Positions 1-9,352 of a DNA stretch of 38,142 nt are shown one piece after another. The stretch spans positions 1-38,142 of the forward strand of contig CAYLZN010000013.1 of NCBI GenBank assembly GCA_964387935.1, written 5' to 3'. Position 1 is the stretch's first letter. Every line of letters begins with the position of its first letter. The translations under genes and the position numbers were made by a program. The notes below the pieces were generated by a model. The model had not been told where the DNA came from. It was given only the letters and a program-made list of their open reading frames with translations, and did no database searches. The stretch comes from CAYLZN01 sp964387935 (GTDB taxonomy: Bacteria > Acidobacteriota > Vicinamibacteria > Vicinamibacterales > JAFNAJ01).

Positions 1-86
1 GAGCTTATGACCGCCGTCATACCGATTCCGCGGGGCGAGGGCTAGGCTGCGGGGTGTCTGCGACCCAATTACCTGGCCGGGGGTCG

Positions 87-503
87 ATGTCGAACCGCCT
101 CGCCCACGCAACCGTGTTTCGTGCCCTCCTGACGCGCCCGGGTCCTGCCTTCAGCCAAGCCCTCGCCCGGGCCATGGAAGACGGGGTGCTGCCGCTGGCC
201 GTCGCCAAGCGCATCGCGCCGTTCCATGAGCGGGTCGCGGACCTCTCCGCCGACGAACTCCAGGAACTCTACGACGAGACCTTCGGCCAGGTGAACGTCT
301 CGGCCACGCCGCTTCGCGGAGCGGGAACGCGCGTGGCCGAGCTTCTGTCCGCGTCGGCCAGTGCACCCGCCGGCCGTGGCGAGGCCACGGCGGAGTTGTG
401 CGACCTGGTGGAGCGCGTCGAAGCCGCGCTGACCGCAGCCCGGAACCCGTACAGCCACGTTTTCTCGGGCCTGGCCGTCCTCCTCCGCGACACCCTCGGC
501 TGA
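87..503 (+). CDS. small NarJ/TorD-like chaperone-like protein (tentative)
   Basis: The ORF encodes about 138 residues if it starts at ATG 87; a GTG at 54 would add 11 residues. The stretch around DLSADELQELYDETF resembles the helix of NarJ/TorD-type molybdoenzyme assembly chaperones, where a similar LSLEELQELYTRTF block precedes a conserved DLNP. The end, with RNPYSHVFSGLAVLL, also resembles the last helix of NarJ proteins. The protein is much shorter than usual NarJ (about 180-240 residues), and the block after the DLNP position does not match. It may be a diverged or internally shortened member, possibly the last gene of an operon lying to the left. No signal peptide or membrane segment is visible. 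A gap of 97 bases separates it from uvrA. The family assignment is tentative; it is safest called a hypothetical protein. Confidence 0.5.
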   Translation: MSNRLAHATVFRALLTRPGPAFSQALARAMEDGVLPLAVAKRIAPFHERVADLSADELQELYDETFGQVNVSATPLRGAGTRVAELLSASASAPAGRGEATAELCDLVERVEAALTAARNPYSHVFSGLAVLLRDTLG

Positions 504-522
504 GCCGGGGACCGACCCGCGG

Positions 523-552
523 TTGAGGCGGTAGACGACCCTGGGCTACGAT
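523..552 (+). promoter_or_regulatory. candidate sigma-70 promoter for uvrA
   Basis: TTGAGG (523-528) and TACGAT (547-552) are separated by 18 bases, and the ATG of uvrA lies 48 bases downstream. Each hexamer matches the consensus at four of six positions. No LexA-type (CTG-N10-CAG or GAAC-type) operator was recognised nearby. Confidence 0.3.
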
Positions 553-600
553 GGGTGATTCGGCACCCTCCAGGGCGCCGATCCGGGCGATCGCAACACC

Positions 601-3572
<2,972 letters not shown>

Positions 3573-3576
<4 letters not shown>

Positions 3577-3746
3577 AACGCGCGGGGTGGCTCGCGATTC
3601 TTGGCCTGTTGCTCCTGGGCGGACTGCTCAGCGGCGGTCGGGCGATCTGCCCCCTGCCGCTCCGCCCGCGCGCGCTGGGTCCGCCCGCGCCGACGGCAGC
3701 CCCTCCGACGGCCGTGCCCGAATCCTCGACCCGCCCCTCGAAGTGA
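3573..3746 (+). CDS. 57-residue secreted or membrane micro-protein (candidate)
   Basis: This reading frame is too short for most gene callers. Its ATG at 3573 overlaps the TGA of uvrA (ATGA), and its own TGA (3744-3746) overlaps the GTG of mpg (GTGA). The product begins MKRAGWLAILGLLLLGGLL, a textbook basic-hydrophobic signal or anchor, then GGRA (a possible signal-peptidase I site) and a Pro/Ala-rich tail of about 34 residues ending in STRPSK. The only cysteine (RAIC) does not sit in a good lipobox. I do not recognise a family. Exact 4-base overlaps at both ends argue for real translational coupling; the tail composition could also be expected by chance in GC-rich DNA. Confidence 0.5.
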
Positions 3747-4411
3747 GGGGCAGTGACGTCGTGCTGGACCGGTCGTTCTACGGTCGCCCCACGCTGGAGG
3801 TCACCCGCGACCTGCTCGGGAAGGTCCTCGTGCACGCGGCGCGCGATGGGGAGGCCGCCGGTGTCATCGTCGAAGCGGAGGCGTACATCGGGGAAGAGGA
3901 TCCCGCCTGCCACGCGGCGCCGGGGCCCACGCCGCGCAATGCGCCGCTCTACGGCCCCCCGGGTCACGCCTACGTCTACTTCAACTACGGGATGCACTAT
4001 CTCGTGAACGCGGTCACCGAGGCTGAGGGACGGCCCGCCGCCGTGCTCATCCGCGCACTGGCTCCCCTGAGCGGCCTGGCGCTCATGCACCGACGCCGGA
4101 AGGCCAGGCGCTCGAAGGGAGCCCTGCAGGATCACGAGTTGTGCCGGGGGCCGGGCAACCTGACGCAGGCCCTGGGCATCGGCGCGGCGCAGAATCGACT
4201 CGATCTGTGCGGATCCGCGCTGCGGATCGAGGACCGCGGTCTGGACATCGGGCCCACGGTCTGGAGCCCGCGCATCGGCATCCGCGTCGGCACGGAGCAG
4301 TGGTGGCGCGCGTTCGTGGCCAGGCACCCGGCCGTCTCGGGCCCCGCCTCCCTGCACGACTCGGCCCTGGAGCACCCCAGGACGGTGCCCTGGCCGCGCG
4401 AAAGATCATGA
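3743..4411 (+). CDS. mpg: 3-methyladenine DNA glycosylase (AAG/Mpg family)
   Basis: The enzyme removes alkylated purines such as 3-methyladenine and hypoxanthine to start base-excision repair. Starting at GTG 3743 gives 222 residues, close to the family's usual 190-220. The frame is open further upstream, but that segment lies over the micro-ORF and is proline/arginine-rich with no homology, so I reject the longer version. Seen in order: DRSFYGRPTLEVTRDLLGK, the catalytic block VIVEAEAYIG (E46 the likely general base), TPRNAPLYGPPGHAYVYFNY and GMHYLVNAV, then RGPGNLTQALGI and a C-terminal PRIGI region. The stop overlaps the next ATG by 4 bases. It is the third gene of the uvrA operon. Confidence 0.93.
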   Translation: MRGSDVVLDRSFYGRPTLEVTRDLLGKVLVHAARDGEAAGVIVEAEAYIGEEDPACHAAPGPTPRNAPLYGPPGHAYVYFNYGMHYLVNAVTEAEGRPAAVLIRALAPLSGLALMHRRRKARRSKGALQDHELCRGPGNLTQALGIGAAQNRLDLCGSALRIEDRGLDIGPTVWSPRIGIRVGTEQWWRAFVARHPAVSGPASLHDSALEHPRTVPWPRERS

Positions 4412-4896
4412 CCCGATATCGGCTGACCACGTCGCTCTGGCTGCCTCGTCGACGGCAGGAGGTCTTCGACTTCTTCGCCGACGCCGGCAACCTCGATGCC
4501 CTGACGCCGCCGTGGCTCCGCTTCCGCATCCTGACGCCGCTGCCGATCGCGATGCAGGAGGGCGCGCTGATCGCCTATCGCCTGCGCCTGCATGGCGTGC
4601 CGATCCGGTGGCTCACCGAGATTACCGCGTGGGAGCCGCCCGTGCGGTTCGTCGATACGCAGCGGCGCGGGCCGTACCTCGAGTGGATCCACGAGCACCA
4701 GTTCAACGAGGAGGGCGAGGGCGTCCGCGTGGACGACGTCGTGCACTACCGGGTGCCCGGAGGGGCGCTCATCCATCGGTGGTTCGTCGAGGGCGACCTG
4801 CGCCGGATCTTCGACTACCGCCAGCGGGCGCTGTTCCAGGCCTTGAGCCTGGCAGGGTCACCACCCGGTCCGGTGCTGATCGCCCGGGTGCCCTGA
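4408..4896 (+). CDS. SRPBCC-family (START/Bet v1-like) protein
   Basis: The product has 162 residues. The start, MTRYRLTTSLWLPRRRQEVF, followed by DFFADAGNLDALTPPWLRF, is the typical opening of SRPBCC 'cyclase/dehydrase-like' proteins, in which a beta-strand and helix lead into a ligand cavity. Later blocks fit the same fold: GALIAYRLRLHGVPIRWLTEI, RFVDTQRRGPYLEWIHEHQF and HRWFVEGDLRRIFDYRQ. Members of this subgroup often sit beside photolyase or NAD-epimerase genes, and their ligand is unknown. ATG 4408 overlaps the mpg stop (ATGA), so it is the last gene of the uvrA-mpg run. No signal peptide is present and it is probably cytosolic. No specific ligand can be named. Confidence 0.85.
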   Translation: MTRYRLTTSLWLPRRRQEVFDFFADAGNLDALTPPWLRFRILTPLPIAMQEGALIAYRLRLHGVPIRWLTEITAWEPPVRFVDTQRRGPYLEWIHEHQFNEEGEGVRVDDVVHYRVPGGALIHRWFVEGDLRRIFDYRQRALFQALSLAGSPPGPVLIARVP

Positions 4897-4910
4897 CGGG
4901 ACCGCCGTCA
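4894..4910. terminator. short hairpin spanning two convergent stop codons
   Basis: TGACGG (4894-4899) and CCGTCA (4905-4910) form a 6-bp perfect stem with a 5-base loop. The left arm contains the stop of the SRPBCC gene and the right arm the complement of the htrA stop. There is no U-run, so any terminator role is weak. Confidence 0.25.
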
Positions 4911-6116
4911 GACGGGCCGTCGGCTGCCGCCTGCCGCGGACACCCGCACCTTGACCGTCGACTGCTGGCCGCCGCGCACGAACGTGAGCGCGACCACGCT
5001 GCCGATGTCGGCCTCCGACAGCAGCCGCAGGAACTGGGACGCATCCTCCACCGCCTGCCCGTTGAACGCCACGATCACATCACCGGGCCGGACGCCGGAC
5101 TCGTAGGCGGGCGACGACCGCGCCATCTGCCAGACGAGCGCACCGCGCGTGGAGCGCAGGCCCAGTTCCTCGGCAAGGCTCTCGGTGAGGTTGACCGTGC
5201 GCAGGGAGCCGATCGAGCCGCGGCGCACGCTGCCGAAGCGGACGATGTCGTCCAGCACGCGGCGGGCGAGGTTGCTGGGCACGGCGAGCCCGATGCCCTG
5301 GTAGCCGCCGCTCTGGCTGACGATCGCGGTGTTGATCCCCACGAGTTCGCCGCGGCGGTTGATGAGCGCGCCCCCGGAATTGCCCGGGTTGATCGCGGCA
5401 TCGGTCTGGATGAAGTCCACGAGCGGCGTGTCCGCGGAGTTCCGGCCCAGGGCACTGACGATGCCAAGGGTGACGGTCTGACTGAGTTGATACGGATTGC
5501 CCACCGCCAGCACCCATTCGGCGACCTTGAGCCTCGAGGAATCCCCCCACGGCATGGTCGGCAGGTTCCTGCCGTCGATCTTGAGGACCGCCAGGTCCGT
5601 GAGCGGATCGACGCCCACGACCCGGGCTTCCCGTTCCCGGCGGTCGGCCAGGACGACGGTGACCTGCCGCACGTTCTGTCCGAGCACGTGGTTGTTCGTC
5701 AGGATGTAGCCATCCGGCGTCACGACCACCCCGGACCCCGCGCTCGATCCCCGGCGCTCGCGGTATCCGAAGCTGTCCGGCTCGTCGCCGAAGAAGAACC
5801 GGAAGAACGGGTCGTCGCCGAATGGCGAGGCGGGTGCCCGGACGACCTGGATGGAGGAGATGTTGGTGACGGCCGGCACGGTGCGCGCAGCCACCTCCGT
5901 AAAATCGGGAGCGCCGGCGGGCTGCGGGCCCCCGGCTTGCAGAGACTCCGGAATCGAGAGCGTCGGGGCCCTGGCCTCGGCAGCCGCGGGCTCGACGCCG
6001 GCCTCTCCACGGGCGGCGCCCGGGTCGTCTGCGGGCCGGCTCCGACCGGTGAAGGCCACGCCGGTCAGGAACCCACCGGCGAGCAGCAGGATGACGACGA
6101 GCAGTCTGCGGACCAT
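4908..6116 (-). CDS. HtrA/Deg-family serine protease with one PDZ domain
   Basis: This is a periplasmic, probably membrane-anchored, quality-control protease of the DegS/DegQ type. The product has 402 residues. Residues 1-25 (MVRRLLVVILLLAGGFLTGV and on) form a signal anchor. A Pro/Ala-rich linker follows, then a trypsin-like domain with the triad H143 (YILTNNHVL), D174 (PLTDLAVLKI) and S247 (INPGNSGGALI). One PDZ domain covers about residues 295-395 (ALVWQMARSSPAYESGVRPG, then DVIVAFNGQAV). A single PDZ and an uncleaved-looking anchor favour DegS-like topology, though many phyla use this layout for general Deg proteases. It lies 9 bases downstream of an hsp20 gene on the same strand, so the two form a stress operon. 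Confidence 0.95.
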   Translation of the reverse strand: MVRRLLVVILLLAGGFLTGVAFTGRSRPADDPGAARGEAGVEPAAAEARAPTLSIPESLQAGGPQPAGAPDFTEVAARTVPAVTNISSIQVVRAPASPFGDDPFFRFFFGDEPDSFGYRERRGSSAGSGVVVTPDGYILTNNHVLGQNVRQVTVVLADRREREARVVGVDPLTDLAVLKIDGRNLPTMPWGDSSRLKVAEWVLAVGNPYQLSQTVTLGIVSALGRNSADTPLVDFIQTDAAINPGNSGGALINRRGELVGINTAIVSQSGGYQGIGLAVPSNLARRVLDDIVRFGSVRRGSIGSLRTVNLTESLAEELGLRSTRGALVWQMARSSPAYESGVRPGDVIVAFNGQAVEDASQFLRLLSEADIGSVVALTFVRGGQQSTVKVRVSAAGGSRRPV

Positions 6117-6125
6117 GATGAGCCT

Positions 6126-6518
6126 CTACTGGACCTCGACACGCCGGTCGGTTCCTGCGCGGGCCTTGGGGACGGTGACCTGCAGGAGGCCAGACTCGAA
6201 GTGTGCCGCGATGCCGCCCACGTCGATCGGCGAGGCGAAGGCGAACGACCGGCTGAACCGACCGTGGCCCCGCTCGAGCCGGAGGAAGCGCGGCGCCGCG
6301 GATCCGGCCCGGCGTGCCCCCGAGAGCACCAGGCGGTCGGCGGTCGCGGTGATGCTGAAGTCGTCGGCGCCCAGACCCGGCAACTCGGCGACGATCACGA
6401 AGGCGGTGTCGGTTTCGAGGAGATCGACGAGCGGCATCCACCCGCCGTCGGTGCTGGGAGGACGCCGTTCGCCGCGCTCGTGCAGGGCGACGAGATCGTG
6501 AAGGGGATCCCAGTTCAT
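6126..6518 (-). CDS. small heat-shock protein (Hsp20/alpha-crystallin)
   Basis: This is an ATP-independent holdase that binds unfolding proteins. Starting at ATG 6518 (MNWDPLHDLVAL) it has 130 residues, normal for the family. The frame is open far upstream, but that part is antisense to efp. The alpha-crystallin domain runs from about residue 32 (MPLVDLLETDTAFVIVAELP) through GRFSRSFAFASPIDVGGIAA to FESGLLQVTVPKA. The tail RRVEVQ supplies the usual [IV]-x-[IV] oligomerisation motif. It is the first gene of the pair with htrA, coupling a holdase to a protease. No CIRCE element was seen upstream. Confidence 0.93.
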   Translation of the reverse strand: MNWDPLHDLVALHERGERRPPSTDGGWMPLVDLLETDTAFVIVAELPGLGADDFSITATADRLVLSGARRAGSAAPRFLRLERGHGRFSRSFAFASPIDVGGIAAHFESGLLQVTVPKARAGTDRRVEVQ

Positions 6519-6620
6519 GCTTCGAGCGATGGTAGCACGCGGCGCGAAGGCCGACGCGGGTGTGCTATGGTCGGGGGCTGCCCACGTCGTGCGTGGGCTG
6601 CCAGGACACAACAGACGACC
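6519..6620. promoter_or_regulatory. divergent hsp20/efp intergenic region with candidate efp promoter
   Basis: The 102-base divergent gap holds TGC-TATGGT (6563-6571), an extended -10-like element 49 bases upstream of the efp ATG. No clear -35 is visible. On the hsp20 side TACCAT lies only about 13 bases from the start, and no heat-shock operator (CIRCE, HAIR) is recognisable. Confidence 0.25.
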
Positions 6621-7184
6621 ATGGCATCCATTCCCGCAACCCGGCTCCGGAAGGGGCACCTGATCGTGTTCGAGGGGCAGTTGTGCCGCCTCCTCGAGGT
6701 CCAGCATGTCACCCCCGGCAACCTCCGGGGGTTCGTGCGGGCGAAGATGCGGAGCCTCCGCAGCCAGTCGCTCCTGGACCACCGGTTCCGGTCGGAGGAC
6801 ATGGTGGATCGGGCGACGCTCGACGAGCGCGAGATGCAGTACCTCTACAGCGACGGCGCGGACTACTACTTCATGGACACCGGGTCCTACGAGCAGATCC
6901 ACCTGTCGGCGGAGGTGCTCGGCGAATCGGTGAGCTACCTGCTGCCGGAGTGCACCATCGATGTCGAGTTCTACGACGGGCAGCCCGTGGGCATCGAACT
7001 GCCGGCGACGGTGGACCTCAAGGTGACCGACACCGCGCCCGGCATCAAGGGCGCGACCGCCAGCGCGCAGCTGAAGCCGGCGACGCTCGAGACCGGGCTC
7101 GTCGTGAACGTGCCGTCGTTCATCAACACCGGGGACGTGATCCGCGTCAACACGGACTCCGGCGAGTACGTGTCGCGCGCCTGA
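6621..7184 (+). CDS. efp: elongation factor P
   Basis: EF-P enters the ribosomal E site and relieves stalling at polyproline. Starting at ATG 6621 gives 187 residues, exactly family size; the long upstream extension of the frame is not part of the gene. Features include the N-terminal KOW-like domain (TRLRKGHLIVFEGQLCRLLE), the middle OB domain (MQYLYSDGADYYFMDTGSYE), and the C-terminal signature ending KPATLETGLVVNVPSFINTG then GEYVSRA. The loop that carries the modified residue reads TPGNLRGF. The position of E. coli Lys34 is therefore Asn34, with Arg two residues later. No EpmA/EpmB or EarP-type modification gene lies in the window. Confidence 0.97.
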   Translation: MASIPATRLRKGHLIVFEGQLCRLLEVQHVTPGNLRGFVRAKMRSLRSQSLLDHRFRSEDMVDRATLDEREMQYLYSDGADYYFMDTGSYEQIHLSAEVLGESVSYLLPECTIDVEFYDGQPVGIELPATVDLKVTDTAPGIKGATASAQLKPATLETGLVVNVPSFINTGDVIRVNTDSGEYVSRA

Positions 7185-7215
7185 GGGTCACCGACGCCGC
7201 GCGGTGGGGGCCGAG

Positions 7216-7794
7216 ATGGACGTCACGCCTCACAAGGCCGATCACGGCTGGATCGAGGTCATCACGGGCAGCATGTTCTCGGGCAAGACCGAGGAGCTGA
7301 TCCGACGCCTGCGGCGGGCCCAGATCGCCCGCCAGCACGTCCAGATCTTCAAGCCGACCCTCGACAACCGCTACAGCGACGATCACATCACGTCGCACAG
7401 CGAGATCCGGATCCCGTCGGAGAACGTGCGCACGTCGGCCGATCTGCTGGCGCGCGTGCACGCGGACACCGAGGTCGTCGGCATCGACGAAGGGCAGTTC
7501 TTCGACGCCGAGTTGCCGGCCGTGTGCAACACGCTCGCGGATCGAGGAGTCCGCGTCATCGTCGCCGGGCTCGACCAGGACTACCTGGGCAAGCCCTTCG
7601 AGCCCATGCCGCAACTGCTCGCCATCGCCGAGTACATCACCAAGACGCTGGCCATCTGCGTCGTCTGCGGCCGTCCGGCGAACCACACGCAGCGGCTCGT
7701 CGTCAGCAGCGAGCGCGTGCTCGTCGGGGCCTCGGGGGCGTACGAGGCGCGCTGTCGGGTGTGCTTCGATCCCCGGCTGGCCGGCCCCGCCTGA
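7216..7794 (+). CDS. tdk: thymidine kinase, type II (bacterial/viral TK1-like)
   Basis: The enzyme phosphorylates thymidine with ATP in the pyrimidine salvage pathway. Starting at ATG 7216 gives 192 residues; a GTG at 7204 would add four. Visible motifs are the P-loop GSMFSGKTEELIRR near the N terminus, DEGQFFD (magnesium and catalytic Glu), and GLDQDYLGKPFEPMPQLLA. The zinc lasso is made by CVVCGRP and CRVCFDP. It lies 31 bases after efp on the same strand and 12 bases before a membrane-protein gene. Confidence 0.96.
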   Translation: MDVTPHKADHGWIEVITGSMFSGKTEELIRRLRRAQIARQHVQIFKPTLDNRYSDDHITSHSEIRIPSENVRTSADLLARVHADTEVVGIDEGQFFDAELPAVCNTLADRGVRVIVAGLDQDYLGKPFEPMPQLLAIAEYITKTLAICVVCGRPANHTQRLVVSSERVLVGASGAYEARCRVCFDPRLAGPA

Positions 7795-7806
7795 CGGGCT
7801 CCGACC

Positions 7807-8376
7807 GTGTCGGCCGGGTTCCAGAGTCTCCTCGTCATCGTCCTGCTCGGCCTGGGTGCCGGCTTCCTCGTGGTCAACCTCCGGTTTGCCTGGCGCTTCG
7901 CGCAGTATCTCCGGAGACGACCGGCGGCCGTCCTCACGTGGCCGCCGCCGCGGCCGCGCTTCTATGCCATGCAGTTGGCGTTCCCGGTGGTGTTCGGCAT
8001 CATCATCGCCGTCAAGCTGCTCGTGTGGCGCATGGCGCCCATCAACACCTTCGGCGAGTTCATGATGCTCCTCTACTACGGCTACGCGCTCCCGCTGGGG
8101 CAGCGCATCGGCCGCGGCTTCTACGAGGACGGTCTGTGGCTCGACGACGGCTTCGTGCCCTACGCGCAGATCGGCCGCATCGCCTGGCGGGAGGAGGCCC
8201 CGCTCACCTTGCTGGTCACGCCCCGGGAGAAGGCCATTGCGCGCAGGCTGGAGGTGCCGCAGCGGCACTACGGCGAGGCGCGCCGGCTGCTGCGTGACCG
8301 CATCAAGGACCACCGCATCACGCTCACCGAGAAGACGCTCGACCTCGGCGCGCACGATCAGCGGGACGACGTCTAG
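7807..8376 (+). CDS. membrane protein of unknown function (DUF5673-like)
   Basis: The product has 189 residues from GTG 7807. It has two clear membrane segments (LLVIVLLGLGAGFLVVNLRF at about 5-25 and MQLAFPVVFGIIIAVKLLVW at about 55-76) and a third possible one near residues 82-100. A soluble tail follows with LWLDDGFVPYAQIGRIAWRE and then a region predicted as strands plus a helix (RRLEVPQRHYGEARRLLRDR). The tail, in which a 'GI-x-G-F-I-P-W-x-x-I' strand leads to short strands, resembles the DUF5673 family, but the match is by eye only. Its function is unknown. It follows tdk closely and may be co-transcribed. Confidence 0.75.
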   Translation: MSAGFQSLLVIVLLGLGAGFLVVNLRFAWRFAQYLRRRPAAVLTWPPPRPRFYAMQLAFPVVFGIIIAVKLLVWRMAPINTFGEFMMLLYYGYALPLGQRIGRGFYEDGLWLDDGFVPYAQIGRIAWREEAPLTLLVTPREKAIARRLEVPQRHYGEARRLLRDRIKDHRITLTEKTLDLGAHDQRDDV

Positions 8377-8377
8377 A

Positions 8378-8480
8378 CGGAGGGCCGGGCCTTTCGGAGG
8401 GCCGCGCCTTCGGAGGGCCGGGCCTTTCAGGCCCGGCCAATCGCCTTTCAGGCCCGGCCAATCGCTTTTCACGCCCGGCC
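8378..8480. repeat. array of GC-rich palindromic elements (CGGAG-GGCCGGGCC family)
   Basis: The gap between two convergent genes is filled by repeated pieces of one palindrome. CGGAGGGCCGGGCCTTT occurs three times with small changes (from 8378, 8396 and 8411), then TTTCAGGCCCGGCC three times separated by AATCGC. The central copy forms a perfect 9-bp stem (8416-8424 with 8430-8438) around the loop TTTCA. The same design recurs at 19053-19095 and 20785-20811. The array runs into the last codons of the phosphatidyltransferase gene and could serve as a bidirectional terminator. Confidence 0.8.
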
Positions 8481-9266
8481 GAACCACCCCAGGAGCCCCG
8501 GTCCCGACGCCGTCGGGTCTCCCAGCCAGGACGGGGGTGTCAGCCACACGAACGCCAGGATGGCCAGGACCATGACGTCGTACTGCCAGGTGGCGCGGTC
8601 GAAATTCCAGTAGATGGCGTGCCAGATCGGACGAAGGGGGAGCGGCAGGTTGCGCTCCAGATCCAGCGTGGCGTCCGTGCGGCCCGGGCCGGGCAGCGCC
8701 CGCCACGTGTAGTAGATGCGCGCGAACACGGTGGCCACCGAGAACACGAGGATCACCCAGAGCACGGCGGCCATGCGGTTCGTGAACGCCCCGATCATGA
8801 ACAGCACGATGCGTTCGGGCCGCTCCATGAAGCCGACCTTGCACCTGGCGACCAGCGACTCGGCCCGCGCCCGTGTGTAGCTCGTCAGCACGGAGAACAT
8901 CATGGCCAGCGCCGTGATCATGACGTAGTCGGTGCGGCCGAGCGTCGAATAGAGATAGGTGAGGCCGACGAAGAGCGAGATGTCGGAGAAGCGATCGAGC
9001 ACGGAGTCCCAGAAGCCGCCGAAGGCACTCTCCCAGTGCAGCTCGCGGGCCACCTTGCCGTCGATGAAGTCGAAGATGTTGGCGACCAGCATGATGACGC
9101 CGGCCGGGATGAAGCGGTCCAGGGCCAGGGCCCAGGCCGCGGCCACGTTGATGAGCACGCCGATGAGCGTCAGGACGTTGGGGTGGATCCGCAGTCGGAC
9201 GCAGGTGTCGATGATCAGGCGCAGTGGAAACATGAACACTGTGCCGATCAGGCCGGTGAAGGTCAT
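8469..9266 (-). CDS. CDP-alcohol phosphatidyltransferase family protein
   Basis: This is an integral membrane enzyme of phospholipid synthesis that transfers a phosphatidyl group from CDP-diacylglycerol to an alcohol. The product has 265 residues. The family signature D-G-x2-A-R-x8-G-x3-D-x3-D is complete: D69, G70, A73, R74, G83, D87, D91, with the additional D66. About six membrane segments surround it, including VLTLIGVLINVAAAWALAL and the C-terminal VMVLAILAFVWLTPPSWLG. The acceptor (glycerol-3-phosphate, serine, inositol phosphate or another) cannot be deduced. Its length and the extra C-terminal domain (about 205-265) differ from short PgsA enzymes. It is divergent from uvrC. Confidence 0.9.
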   Translation of the reverse strand: MTFTGLIGTVFMFPLRLIIDTCVRLRIHPNVLTLIGVLINVAAAWALALDRFIPAGVIMLVANIFDFIDGKVARELHWESAFGGFWDSVLDRFSDISLFVGLTYLYSTLGRTDYVMITALAMMFSVLTSYTRARAESLVARCKVGFMERPERIVLFMIGAFTNRMAAVLWVILVFSVATVFARIYYTWRALPGPGRTDATLDLERNLPLPLRPIWHAIYWNFDRATWQYDVMVLAILAFVWLTPPSWLGDPTASGPGLLGWFGRA

Positions 9267-9304
9267 GGGACTGGGCCGTGCCTCCGGGCAGGATCCGAGG
9301 CCAC

Positions 9305-9310
9305 TATAAT
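9305..9310 (+). promoter_or_regulatory. candidate -10 box of uvrC
   Basis: A perfect TATAAT lies 43 bases before the uvrC ATG in otherwise GC-rich DNA. No TTGACA-like element sits 16-18 bases upstream, so only the -10 is convincing. Confidence 0.4.
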
Positions 9311-9352
9311 CGAATGGCGTCGTTTCCCGCCGAAAACGGCTCAGTCTAGTCC

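Noticed and set aside
504..600. LexA box upstream of uvrA
   Set aside because: No recognisable SOS operator; only a weak sigma-70-like promoter is seen.
6519..6620. CIRCE or other heat-shock operator upstream of hsp20
   Set aside because: No TTAGCACTC-N9-GAGTGCTAA-like inverted repeat is present.
4512..7184. 890-codon open frame read as one protein ending in EF-P
   Set aside because: It crosses the htrA and hsp20 genes antisense; only the last 187 residues are a real family member, with a good ATG at 6621.
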